A stretch of DNA of 21,968 bases from RFTU01 sp032122355 (GTDB taxonomy: Bacteria > Pseudomonadota > Gammaproteobacteria > Burkholderiales > Burkholderiaceae_C): contig JAUMCS010000111.1 in the NCBI GenBank assembly GCA_032122355.1, forward strand, positions 1 to 21,968. Direction: 5' to 3'. Below are positions 14,415 through 21,968 of this stretch, piece after piece. A program made the position numbers and the translations under genes. The notes below the pieces were generated by a model, which was not told the origin of the DNA, searched no databases, and worked only from the letters and a program-made list of their open reading frames with translations. The first letter of the stretch is position 1. Every line of letters starts with the position of its first letter.

Positions 14415-16586
14415 TTAGGCAACCAAGCGTGACAGATCGGCGACTTGATTCATGGCTTGGCGTAAGCGGGCCAACAGGGCAAGTCGGTTATGGCGCAATT
14501 CAGCATCCTCTGCATTCACCATCACTTCCTCAAAAAACTGATCCACCGGCAGCTTCAGTGCCGCCAACACTTGCAAAGAGGCAATGTATTCATGCTGAGC
14601 GAACTTGCGCTGGGCATCCGCTGCGACCGATTCAATGCAGGCATACAGGGCTTTTTCTGCAGGTTCTAGAAGTTTATCGACATTCACGCTCAAAACCTCC
14701 GAGAAGTCAGAGGCCTTTTTCAGGATATTACACACACGCTTATTGGCCGCTGCCAGTGAGGGGGATTCGGGTAATTGGGTGAATGCCCGCACAGCCGCTA
14801 ATCGGGCAGGAATATCGCCCAGGCGTGGCGGCTCTAGGCTGAGTATGGCATCCACCTCTAAGGCTGTGTAGCATTGCTCGCGCAGTAAAACGGCCAGACG
14901 ATCCTGCATAAATGCCAGTAGGGCTTGAGTGGGGTTGTTGATGAGATCACCAAATACCGGTATGGACTGGGCGATCAATTCCGGCAGAGCCAAGGGCAAG
15001 TTTTTTTCTAAAAGAATACGAATCACGCCCAAAGCATGCCGACGCAAGGCATAAGGGTCTTTGTCGCCAGTGGGTAATTGGCCGATGCCAAATAAACCGA
15101 TCAGGGTTTCCAGCTTATCGGCCAGGGCTAGTACGGTGCCGGTGTGGTTGCGCGGTAGCGCATCACCCGCAAATCGGGGTTTATAGTGATCTTCAATGGC
15201 AATGGCTACCCCATCACGTAAGCCTTCATGGCGTGCATAGTAGCCCCCCATAATGCCTTGTAATTCAGGAAACTCACCCACCATCTCGCTGAGCAAATCG
15301 GCTTTAGCTAAATACGCGGCTTGCTGTGCCTTGCTGTTCAGTACTTCAAATTCATCGCGCGCTTCAGCCGTAAAGGGTAGAGTGGCTAGGCTGAGTTGAT
15401 GCACAACGGCTTGTGCAATGCGCGCGACACGTTCACTGCGCTGGCGTTGTGAGCCGAGTTTACCGTGGTAAACCACTTTGTCCAGTTCGGGTACTCGGCT
15501 TTCTAAGGTACGTTTGCGGTCTTGGTCAAAGAAAAACTTAGCATCAGCCAGCCTGGGCCTAATCACGCGCTCGTTGCCTTGAACAATCGCACGAGTGTCC
15601 TCGGGTGCAACATTACTGACAACTAAAAAGTGATGCGTGAGCTTGCCTTGGGCATCATGCAAAGGAAAGTACTTTTGATTGGCCTTCATGGTCAGAATCA
15701 AGCATTCAGGCGGCACTTGCAAGAAATCAGATTCAAACTGGCAAGCGAGCACGTGCGGGCGCTCAACGAGTGCTGTGACTTCATCCAGTAAAGCATCATC
15801 GTGCTCAATACTCAAGCCAAGGGCTGCGGCCTTGGCAGCGAGTTGGCGCTCAATTTCAAGGCGGCGCTCTTCTCGGGAGGCAATCACAGCGCCATCATGA
15901 AAAAGGCGCTGAGCATAGTCATCGGCGTGATGTAGGTCGATGGCATCAAGCTTAGTCTCAAAGCGGTGACCGTGGGTGCGGCGGCCAGCCTGCAGCCCGA
16001 GTGCCTGCACACGGAGTACTTGCTCGCCATGCAGCGCAACAAGGCTATGTGCGGGGCGAACAAAATGCGTATTTGTCCAGCCAGGTATCACGTTATCGCC
16101 TTGCTCCAGCTGATAAGTCATGACCTTGGGTATGGGCAGCTGCGCCAAGGTTTGATCTAGTGCTTGTTGTACGGCTTTTTCAATCGAAAGGCCAGGGGTG
16201 GTGATGTCAATGAATACCGATTCGGCCTTGCCATCGGGTTCACGGCGCAACAACGGCAGTAATTCTGAGCCGCCGAGAGGGGCTAATTTCTTGAGCAACG
16301 CAGGCGTGGGCTGGCCATCAGCACTGAAAGCTACGCTGACGGGCATCAGTTTGGTAGCCTGAGTACGGTCAGGTGCTTGCGCCGATACCTTGGAGATGTG
16401 AACCGCTAGGCGGCGTGGGCTGGCATAGTGCGTGAGTTGTGAGGCTTCGCCATCGAGTAGGCCTATGGCTTGAAGCGCATTCCAAATGCCTTGGGCAAAG
16501 GCGGTATCGAGCTTACGCAAGGCTTTCGGTGGTAGCTCTTCAACCAATAATTCAATCAGTAAACTGGTAGTGTGTGAGTGGGTCAT
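14415..16586 (-). CDS. glyS: Glycyl-tRNA synthetase beta subunit
   Basis: A 723-residue subunit of the bacterial alpha2beta2 GlyRS. The beta chain binds tRNA-Gly and is needed for charging. The N-terminus LLIELLVEELPPKAL is typical. FVRPAHSLVALHG (175-187), GRRTHGHRF (201-209), MKANQKYFPL (300-309) and FFDQDRKRTLESR follow, then an HD-like region with YYARHEG and DPYALRRHALG. The C-terminus is the DALR anticodon-binding domain ending NRLALLARLRQAMNQVADLSRL. It starts one base after the glyQ stop (TGAcATG), consistent with coupled synthesis of the two subunits. Length is slightly above the roughly 690 residues common in the family. Confidence 0.98.
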   Translation of the reverse strand: MTHSHTTSLLIELLVEELPPKALRKLDTAFAQGIWNALQAIGLLDGEASQLTHYASPRRLAVHISKVSAQAPDRTQATKLMPVSVAFSADGQPTPALLKKLAPLGGSELLPLLRREPDGKAESVFIDITTPGLSIEKAVQQALDQTLAQLPIPKVMTYQLEQGDNVIPGWTNTHFVRPAHSLVALHGEQVLRVQALGLQAGRRTHGHRFETKLDAIDLHHADDYAQRLFHDGAVIASREERRLEIERQLAAKAAALGLSIEHDDALLDEVTALVERPHVLACQFESDFLQVPPECLILTMKANQKYFPLHDAQGKLTHHFLVVSNVAPEDTRAIVQGNERVIRPRLADAKFFFDQDRKRTLESRVPELDKVVYHGKLGSQRQRSERVARIAQAVVHQLSLATLPFTAEARDEFEVLNSKAQQAAYLAKADLLSEMVGEFPELQGIMGGYYARHEGLRDGVAIAIEDHYKPRFAGDALPRNHTGTVLALADKLETLIGLFGIGQLPTGDKDPYALRRHALGVIRILLEKNLPLALPELIAQSIPVFGDLINNPTQALLAFMQDRLAVLLREQCYTALEVDAILSLEPPRLGDIPARLAAVRAFTQLPESPSLAAANKRVCNILKKASDFSEVLSVNVDKLLEPAEKALYACIESVAADAQRKFAQHEYIASLQVLAALKLPVDQFFEEVMVNAEDAELRHNRLALLARLRQAMNQVADLSRLVA

Positions 16587-16587
16587 G

Positions 16588-17571
16588 TCAAGCGGCCTGT
16601 GATTCAGTGGGGGTAGCTTGAGCTACATTGGGGTTGCTGGTAGAACGGAGCTCTTGCACGCTTTTAGGGACATCTAAGCCATTTTGTATCCATTCGGCAG
16701 GAGTCAATGGGAAACCCAGACGCGAGCGACTATCCCAGTAGCTTGCCGCAACACTCCGCGCCAATTGCCGAATGCGGCCAATATAGCTGGCCCGTTCAGT
16801 GACCGATATGGCGCCACGTGCATCGAGTAAATTGAAGGTATGAGCGGCTTTGAGTACTTGTTCGTAGGCCGGTAGAGCCATTTGGTTTTGAATCAAATGC
16901 TGGGCGTTACCTTCATGGGCAGAAAATGCTTGCAGCAAAAAATCGGTGTTGCTGTGCTCAAAGTTGTAGGTGCTTTGCTCAACCTCATTTTGGTGAAAAA
17001 CATCGCCATACGAGATGCCAGGGGCATAAACGAGGTCATACACATTTTCAACACCTTGCAAATACATGGCCAGGCGCTCAAGGCCATAGGTAATCTCACC
17101 GGTAATGGGCCGGCAATCGATACCGCCGACCTGTTGGAAATAAGTGAACTGTGTCACTTCCATGCCGTTGAGCCATACTTCCCAGCCCAAGCCCCATGCA
17201 CCTAGCGTGGGGTTTTCCCAATCATCCTCTACAAAGCGCACATCGTTTTTTTTCAGATCAAACCCCAGTGCCCGTAACGAACCCAAATACAAGTCAAGAA
17301 TATTAGCCGGCGCGGGTTTGAGCACCACTTGGTACTGGTAGTAGTGCTGCAGGCGGTTGGGGTTTTGACCGTAGCGGCCATCCTTAGGGCGGCGGCTGGG
17401 CTGAACATAAGCCGCCTTCCAGGGCTCAGGCCCTAGAGCACGTAAAAAAGTGGCGGTATGGCTGGTGCCTGCGCCCACCTCCATATCATAGGGTTGCAGC
17501 AAGGCACAGCCCTGTTCGTCCCAATATTTTTGCAGGCGCAAAATAATTTGTTGAAAAGTTAAAGTGGTCAT
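16588..17571 (-). CDS. glyQ: Glycyl-tRNA synthetase alpha subunit
   Basis: A 327-residue class II catalytic subunit of GlyRS. It forms glycyl-adenylate and works with GlyS. It begins MTTLTFQQIILRLQKYW, then GCALLQPYDMEVGAGTSHTATFLRALGPEPW, the motif 2 region QPSRRPKDGRYGQNPNRLQH, and GWEVWLNGMEVTQFTYFQQVGG. The tail LRSTSNPNVAQATPTESQAA is a low-complexity extension. I chose the ATG at 17571, not the in-frame TTG 42 bases upstream, because this N-terminus is the family's. This ATG overlaps the stop of the upstream toxin gene (ATGA), so glyQ translation may depend on ribosomes finishing the toxin. Confidence 0.97.
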   Translation of the reverse strand: MTTLTFQQIILRLQKYWDEQGCALLQPYDMEVGAGTSHTATFLRALGPEPWKAAYVQPSRRPKDGRYGQNPNRLQHYYQYQVVLKPAPANILDLYLGSLRALGFDLKKNDVRFVEDDWENPTLGAWGLGWEVWLNGMEVTQFTYFQQVGGIDCRPITGEITYGLERLAMYLQGVENVYDLVYAPGISYGDVFHQNEVEQSTYNFEHSNTDFLLQAFSAHEGNAQHLIQNQMALPAYEQVLKAAHTFNLLDARGAISVTERASYIGRIRQLARSVAASYWDSRSRLGFPLTPAEWIQNGLDVPKSVQELRSTSNPNVAQATPTESQAA

Positions 17572-17864
17572 ACTAATTCCGTGAGATGGGGGTGAATGAT
17601 ACGCACAATCCAAGTGACATTGGTATCAGCATCATATTGATGGAAAATCCAGTAGGGGTGAGTGCCGGTATCAACCACCGATTTACGAATGGCTGAGGCG
17701 CCTTGAACTTTTTCTCCGCTGTGCGGATACTCAGTTAAATACTGAAATCCAGTGGCTAGCGCTTGAGTACCTGTGAAGGCGACTTTGACATCAAAGTTAC
17801 ACAGGTGCTGAAAAATGCGCTCAATGTCGGTGCGGGCGCTTGACGATATTTTTATGGCTGACAT
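17568..17864 (-). CDS. ParE/RelE-superfamily toxin of a type II toxin-antitoxin pair
   Basis: A 98-residue protein with the compact RelE/ParE fold signature: SARTDIERIFQHL near residues 9-21, FQYLTEYPHSGEKV, IRKSVVDTGTHPYWIFHQYD and VTWIVRIIHPH at the end. Toxins of this group either cut mRNA on the ribosome or poison gyrase; sequence alone does not tell which. The ATG lies inside the 3' end of the antitoxin gene (13-base overlap), with no SD of its own, so it should be coupled to it. Its TGA overlaps the glyQ ATG. Such direct joining of a toxin to an essential tRNA synthetase operon is unusual. Whether it is still active is unknown. Confidence 0.8.
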   Translation of the reverse strand: MSAIKISSSARTDIERIFQHLCNFDVKVAFTGTQALATGFQYLTEYPHSGEKVQGASAIRKSVVDTGTHPYWIFHQYDADTNVTWIVRIIHPHLTELV

Positions 17865-18163
17865 GGGGGTAGCGGTTCATTAGGCTGAGTTTGGATGGTT
17901 TTCACCCAAGCTTGATAGGCATCTAGGGAAATATGCAGGCCCGATTTTTCATATTCAGCCGCCGACTGATGCAGACTAAAAATAAAGGCGAGTTGCTTTT
18001 CTTCGGCGATCAAGTATTGCAAAAGCGCTTGTTGTATGACTTCATGGGGCTGACAGTTTTTGATTTGAGCCAATACTTTAAGGCGTCCTAAGTCTTGGTT
18101 GTCGATAACCCATTGGAGTGTTGAGCTGTTTGAGCCGTCGTTGTGTATTGATATTTCAGGCAT
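17852..18163 (-). CDS. Putative RHH-type antitoxin partner of the ParE/RelE-like toxin
   Basis: A 103-residue protein directly upstream of and overlapping the toxin by 13 bases. The N-terminal half contains a possible DNA-binding ribbon-helix-helix or similar segment (LKVLAQIKNCQPHEVIQQAL). The C-terminal half resembles the toxin-binding arm of antitoxins of this group, with the pattern EYEKSGLHISLDAYQAW. Position and size fit an antitoxin that would bind and repress its own promoter. A small SD (AAGG, complement of 18168-18171) precedes the ATG. TAGAAT on the - strand (complement of 18173-18178) is a candidate -10 box with no good -35. I infer antitoxin mainly from context. Confidence 0.65.
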   Translation of the reverse strand: MPEISIHNDGSNSSTLQWVIDNQDLGRLKVLAQIKNCQPHEVIQQALLQYLIAEEKQLAFIFSLHQSAAEYEKSGLHISLDAYQAWVKTIQTQPNEPLPPCQP

Positions 18164-18216
18164 GGTACCTTGATTCTAAGCAAGAACTACCCCCATTAAG
18201 CGCGGCGTGTGATCTT

Positions 18217-20313
18217 TCATGCTTTCAAATACTCCGAGCGGCTGGACAACCAGCGCTCGGTGTGTTTTTGGGCGGCGGCGGGATATTCACGCCATAGTAC
18301 GGGCGCAATTTCGCGGGCATGTTGCAGCAAGGGGTTTCCTTCATGCAAATCTGCAAAGCGCAATAAGGCATCGCCACTTTGCCTTGCCCCCATGAATTCG
18401 CCCGGCCCTCGGATTTCAAGGTCACGCCGAGAAATTTCAAACCCATCGTTGGTTTCAGCCATGGCCCGCAAGCGCGCTTTACCCGTGAGAGATAAAGGGC
18501 CGGTAAACAGCAACACACACACACTGGCAGCTGATCCCCGGCCCACTCGGCCACGCAGCTGATGCAATTGCGACAAGCCAAAACGCTCAGCATGCTCGAT
18601 CACCATCAGGCTGGCATTGGGTACATCTACCCCTACCTCAATCACCGTGGTGGCGACTAAAACATGGGTTTGGCCTTGTTCAAATAAGGCCATGGTGGCG
18701 GCTTTTTCAGTCGCGCTCATGCGACCGTGTAATAAGCCTACTTGTAGGGGGTGCAATTGTTCACTCAGCAATGCGTGAGCTTCGGTGGCGTTTTGTAAAT
18801 CTAAAGCTTCGCTTTCTTCAATCAAAGGGCAAACCCAATAAGCCTGCCGCCCTTGCTGTGCTTCATCACGTATGCGGCCAATCACATCCAAACGGCGATC
18901 ATGGGAAAAAACCTTGGTGATAATCGGCGTACGTCCAGGGGGCAGCTCATCAATGGTGCTTAAAGCCAAATCCGCATAGTAGGTCATCGCCAAGGTCCGA
19001 GGTATGGGGGTGGCTGACATCATAAGCAAATGAGGCTCTAAGGGTAGGGCATCCTCCAGCCCATTATCACGCTGATTAGATTCCTCTAACTTTTGCCGCA
19101 GTGCCAAACGCTGAGCCACCCCAAATCGATGCTGCTCATCAATGATGGCCAAACCTAAGCGATGAAATTGCACTTGATCTTGTATTACGGCATGTGTACC
19201 TATGATCAAGGCTGCCTGGCCATTGGCGGTGGCCTCTAGCATGGCTTTACGCGCTTTCCCTTTGACACTTCCGCTCAACCACGCCACGCTTTTTTGGCGC
19301 TGAGCCAGTAAGGGCTGTAGCCAATGCACCAATTTGCGAAAGTGCTGATCAGCCAAAATTTCCGTGGGCGCCATAAGCGCACACTGCCAACCCGCATCTA
19401 TAGCCACGGCAGCTACCATGGCTGCAACTACGGTTTTACCTGAGCCTACATCACCTTGGAGCAAACGATGCATTGGTTGATTTTTGGCCATATCTTGCAT
19501 GATTTCGGCCGCCACACGCTGCTGCGCAGCCGTTAAGTTAAACGGCAGCACCTGTTGCAATTGCTGCGCTAAGCCCATAGGAATTTCTGTGAGTGGCGGT
19601 GCGCGCCGAAGGGCGCGTTGTTTTTGCGCGGCCAATTGGCTCAGTTGCTGCGCTAGTAGTTCATCCCACTGCAGGCGTTGCCACTCGGGGGATGAGCGTG
19701 TTTCAGGCGCATCTAAGGGCGTACCTGCTGCAGGGTAATGCAAAGATTGCAGGGCTGCACGTAGGGTGGGTAAACCACTGGGAATCAAGTGAGGAGGTAT
19801 CACTTCATCTAAATGGGCACGTTGCAAGCCCGAAGCAACCGCCTTGCGTAAATAAGCTTGTGGTAGTTGGGCACTAGCCGGATAAATGGGTGTAAGTGTT
19901 TTAGCCAATGGCGTATCGGCTGTGACCACCTTGAAGGTGGGGTGTACCATCTCTACACCCCAGAAGCCCACTCGGGCCTCGCCCATGGCACGGATGCGTT
20001 GGCCGACGGCTAAACTTTTTTGCTGACTGGCATAGAAGTGCAAAAAGCGCAACACCAATTCATGTGACTGTGCATCTTTCAAACGCACGATTAATTGCCG
20101 CCGTGGCTTGAGTTCAACCTCAGATTGCACCACGATACCCTCGACCTGTGCCACTTGGCCAGATTGCAATTGCTTGAATGGTATGAGGCGTGTTTCGTCT
20201 TCATAGCGCAAAGGCAAGTGAAGTGCTAAATCAATGGGGCGCACCAAACCCAGGCGTTGCATGGCCTTTTGTGGGCCAGAGAGTGGTGCTGATACAATAA
20301 AAGATTTATTCAT
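18217..20313 (-). CDS. recG: ATP-dependent DNA helicase RecG
   Basis: A 698-residue superfamily 2 translocase that reverses stalled replication forks and moves branched DNA. The N-terminal wedge/OB domain (about 50-130) includes QVAQVEGIVVQSEVELKPRR. The helicase core has Walker A GDVGSGKT at 287-294, APTEILADQHF, DEQH at 392-395 (IIDEQHRFGVAQR), MSATPIPRTLAMTYY, VLVATTVIEVGVDVPNAS and QLHQLRGRVGRG. The C-terminus has the RecG-specific GFEISRRDLEIRGPGEFMG. The ATG is preceded at 6 bases by TGAGAAG, which is also one arm of a dyad shared with the divergent ribE leader. The 53-base gap downstream leads to the antitoxin gene. Confidence 0.97.
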   Translation of the reverse strand: MNKSFIVSAPLSGPQKAMQRLGLVRPIDLALHLPLRYEDETRLIPFKQLQSGQVAQVEGIVVQSEVELKPRRQLIVRLKDAQSHELVLRFLHFYASQQKSLAVGQRIRAMGEARVGFWGVEMVHPTFKVVTADTPLAKTLTPIYPASAQLPQAYLRKAVASGLQRAHLDEVIPPHLIPSGLPTLRAALQSLHYPAAGTPLDAPETRSSPEWQRLQWDELLAQQLSQLAAQKQRALRRAPPLTEIPMGLAQQLQQVLPFNLTAAQQRVAAEIMQDMAKNQPMHRLLQGDVGSGKTVVAAMVAAVAIDAGWQCALMAPTEILADQHFRKLVHWLQPLLAQRQKSVAWLSGSVKGKARKAMLEATANGQAALIIGTHAVIQDQVQFHRLGLAIIDEQHRFGVAQRLALRQKLEESNQRDNGLEDALPLEPHLLMMSATPIPRTLAMTYYADLALSTIDELPPGRTPIITKVFSHDRRLDVIGRIRDEAQQGRQAYWVCPLIEESEALDLQNATEAHALLSEQLHPLQVGLLHGRMSATEKAATMALFEQGQTHVLVATTVIEVGVDVPNASLMVIEHAERFGLSQLHQLRGRVGRGSAASVCVLLFTGPLSLTGKARLRAMAETNDGFEISRRDLEIRGPGEFMGARQSGDALLRFADLHEGNPLLQHAREIAPVLWREYPAAAQKHTERWLSSRSEYLKA
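20269..20298 (+). promoter_or_regulatory. Candidate promoter for ribE-sbcB
   Basis: TTGTGG (20269-20274) and TACAAT (20293-20298) are separated by 18 bases, with TG at 20290-20291 giving an extended -10 (TGaTACAAT). It lies in the 5' end of the divergent recG. The start site would be near 20305, leaving about 37 bases of leader. Prediction only. Confidence 0.4.
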
Positions 20314-20319
20314 GATGCG

Positions 20320-20341
20320 CTTCTCATGTTAACCTGAGAAG
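20320..20341. promoter_or_regulatory. Perfect 7-bp dyad between divergent recG and ribE starts
   Basis: CTTCTCA (20320-20326) and TGAGAAG (20335-20341) are separated by eight bases that include GTTAAC. The right arm abuts the ribE ATG and the left arm serves as a recG SD on the other strand. It might be an operator acting on both genes, a leader hairpin, or chance. Only the repeat itself is certain. Confidence 0.45.
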
Positions 20342-21058
20342 ATGTTTACAGGAATTATTCAAGGTGTGGCGCAAGTTTCACACATTCAAGATCAAGCCGG
20401 ATTAAGAACCCTTCGTTTGAAATTTCCAGCGGGCTTTTCCGATGGGCTTCAAGTCGGTGCCAGTGTCGCCTGTGATGGTGTTTGCCTCACGGTAACGCAA
20501 TTATTCAATACATCCGAAGGTACTGAAGAAGCCAGCTTTGATGTCATGCAGCAAACACTGGCTATGACCACATTGGGTAACTTGACTGTGGGTAGCGGCG
20601 TACATGTAGAGCGAGCAGCACGGGAAGGCGCAGAAATTGGCGGCCATTGCTTATCAGGGCACATTGATTTTACGGCCAGCATTACCCAGGTGCGCCAGCC
20701 CGATAACAATCATGTTGTGCGTATTGGTATACCCAGACACTGGATGCAATACCTGTTTCCCAAAGGCAATTTGGCTATACATGGCGCCAGTTTGACGATG
20801 GCTGATGTGGGTTATGAGGCCGATGGCAGTGGTTGGGCTGAGGTCTGGCTGATTCCTGAAACCTTGCGTTTAACCACCTTTGGGCAGCGCAGTGTGGGAG
20901 ATCGCCTGAATATTGAAATTGAGCGTTCAACTCAGGCGATAGTCGATACCGTGACACGCGTACTCGATGAAAAATGGGGCCCGCTAATGCGCCTTTTGCC
21001 GCTTTTGCAGCAGTGGGCTGACGAAAAAGGCTTTTCAATCAACCCACCTAAAGCATGA
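20342..21058 (+). CDS. ribE: Riboflavin synthase, alpha chain
   Basis: A 238-residue homotrimeric enzyme that dismutates two 6,7-dimethyl-8-ribityllumazine molecules to riboflavin. It starts with the family hallmark MFTGIIQGVAQV, which fixes the ATG although the only SD-like bases touch it. It contains two lumazine-binding half-barrels: the first with VACDGVCLTV, the second with GGHCLSGHIDF and the SLTMADV turn. SLTV is more usual in the last. The protein is about 20-30 residues longer than common homologues, ending in a helical tail WGPLMRLLPLLQQWADEKG. It is not next to other rib genes here. Its TGA overlaps the sbcB ATG (ATGA). Confidence 0.95.
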   Translation: MFTGIIQGVAQVSHIQDQAGLRTLRLKFPAGFSDGLQVGASVACDGVCLTVTQLFNTSEGTEEASFDVMQQTLAMTTLGNLTVGSGVHVERAAREGAEIGGHCLSGHIDFTASITQVRQPDNNHVVRIGIPRHWMQYLFPKGNLAIHGASLTMADVGYEADGSGWAEVWLIPETLRLTTFGQRSVGDRLNIEIERSTQAIVDTVTRVLDEKWGPLMRLLPLLQQWADEKGFSINPPKA

Positions 21059-21968
21059 ATCCCGCCTTTTTTTGGCATGATTACGAAACTTTTGGCAAAG
21101 TGCCGTCGCGTGATGCGCCTGCCCAGTTTGCGGGAATCCGCACCGACTTAGAGCTGCGCGAAATTGGTAAGCCAGTGATGATGTACTGCCAACCACCACG
21201 CGATGCCTTGCCCGACCCGGTGAGTTGCCTCATCACCGGAATTACGCCGCAGCATTGCTTTGAGCACGGACTGCCCGAGCCCACCTTTGCCGCTGCTGTG
21301 ATGGAGCATTTATCTGAACCAGGCACCATCGGTGTGGGATACAACACCTTGCGCTTTGATGATGAAGTCACTCGATTTTTATTCTGGCGCAACCTGTTTG
21401 ACCCTTATTGTCGAGAGTGGAGTAATGGCTGCAGCCGTTGGGATTTGTTGGATGTGGTGCGAACGTATGCTGCCTTAAGGCCAGAGGGTATTGAGTGGCC
21501 CCGAGGCGAAGATGGGCAAATCAGCCTCCGATTGGAAAAGCTCTCAGCCGCTAATGGGTTAATGCATGATGCAGCGCACGATGCCTTGAGTGATGTGCGT
21601 GCCACCATTGCGCTGGCTCGGTTATTGCGTCAGGCTAATCCCCGATTGTTTGAGTACTGTTTGAAATTGCGGCATAAAGATGCCGTATGGGAAGCCATAG
21701 GCCCTTGGTCTCATGAGCCTGAGCCATTCATTCATATATCGGCCATGTTTGGTTCAGCCCGCCGAGGTTTAGCCATAGTTTGGCCGCTACAAATCCATCC
21801 GCAGAATAAGAATGAGTTGCTGGTATGGGATTTGGCTTTTGATCCAGCGGAAATTTTGGATTTGAGTGTGTCCGATATTCGGCAGCGTTTATTTACACCG
21901 TCAGAACAGCTGCCTACAGGAGTGAAACGACTGCCAATCAAAGGTTTGCACGCCAACAAAAGTCCCAT
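21055..21968 (+). CDS. sbcB: Exodeoxyribonuclease I, N-terminal part (3' truncated by window edge)
   Basis: Open from the ATG overlapping the ribE stop to the window end, about 304 residues of a protein usually near 480. SbcB degrades single-stranded DNA 3' to 5' in repair and recombination. The DEDDh catalytic residues are visible: D9 and E11 in FFWHDYETFG, the Asp of YNTLRFDDEVTR near residue 103, and HDALSDVRATIAL near 180, with its His and Asp. SCLITGITPQ and the start of the SH3-like domain (HISAMFGSARRGLAIVWPL) follow. The frame is open without interruption. Sharing an operon with ribE is likely from the 4-base overlap. Confidence 0.95.
   Translation, partial: MNPAFFWHDYETFGKVPSRDAPAQFAGIRTDLELREIGKPVMMYCQPPRDALPDPVSCLITGITPQHCFEHGLPEPTFAAAVMEHLSEPGTIGVGYNTLRFDDEVTRFLFWRNLFDPYCREWSNGCSRWDLLDVVRTYAALRPEGIEWPRGEDGQISLRLEKLSAANGLMHDAAHDALSDVRATIALARLLRQANPRLFEYCLKLRHKDAVWEAIGPWSHEPEPFIHISAMFGSARRGLAIVWPLQIHPQNKNELLVWDLAFDPAEILDLSVSDIRQRLFTPSEQLPTGVKRLPIKGLHANKSP

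Noticed and set aside
14408..14782. 124-codon + strand frame across the gmhB/glyS junction
   Set aside because: Opposite to two genes with clear protein conservation; no start context or homology seen.
17571..17613. Longer GlyQ starting at an in-frame TTG
   Set aside because: The extra residues are not part of the family N-terminus and would overlap the toxin gene by 46 bases; the ATG at 17571 fits.
18225..18593. 122-codon - strand frame within the recG 3' end
   Set aside because: Same strand as recG but in another frame over the conserved RecG C-terminal motifs; overlap of this length is not credible.

Overview
The window looks like a chromosomal segment of a betaproteobacterium, most likely Burkholderiales and possibly near Alcaligenaceae. 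Reasons are the order trpF-trpB-trpA-accD-folC-dedD-cvpA-purF-metZ, a Burkholderiales-type GltX and an acyltransferase with an H-x4-E motif. The family assignment is inferred from gene order and protein motifs. No phage, transposase, integrase or CRISPR array is visible, and base composition is even at roughly half GC by eye.

Positions 1-10002 (+ strand) form a tightly packed run of housekeeping genes: the end of trpF, tryptophan synthase trpB and trpA, acetyl-CoA carboxylase accD, folC, a SPOR-domain protein (dedD), cvpA, purF, metZ and gltX. The trpB/trpA and trpA/accD junctions are 4-nt ATGA overlaps, so one long operon is likely at least through cvpA. A hairpin and a strong ribosome-binding site precede purF. 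After gltX come tRNA-Ala(GGC), tRNA-Glu(UUC) and tRNA-Asp(GUC), with a candidate promoter in the 3' end of gltX and a strong terminator after tRNA-Asp.

Positions 10550-12238 (- strand) hold a small membrane/periplasm operon: a cytochrome b561 followed by two different YceI-like periplasmic proteins. Its upstream gap (12239-12568) contains the last ~40 codons of a LysR-type regulator on the + strand, with no intact gene attached.

Positions 12569-18163 (- strand) read, in order of transcription, as an RHH-like antitoxin, a ParE/RelE-type toxin, glyQ, glyS, a GmhB-like HAD phosphatase, a PlsC-type acyltransferase and a HemJ/CopD-family membrane protein. The toxin stop codon overlaps the glyQ start (ATGA), which puts the toxin-antitoxin pair directly in front of the essential glycyl-tRNA synthetase genes. 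recG (- strand, 18217-20313) lies upstream. Divergent from it are ribE and the first ~300 codons of sbcB on the + strand, again joined by an ATGA overlap.

Most of the window is ordinary core genome. I found no clearly new system. The observations most worth checking are a GmhB-like protein whose nucleophilic Asp is Gly, the toxin-antitoxin pair coupled to glyQS, the LysR remnant beside the cytochrome b561/YceI operon, and a perfect dyad between the divergent recG and ribE starts.
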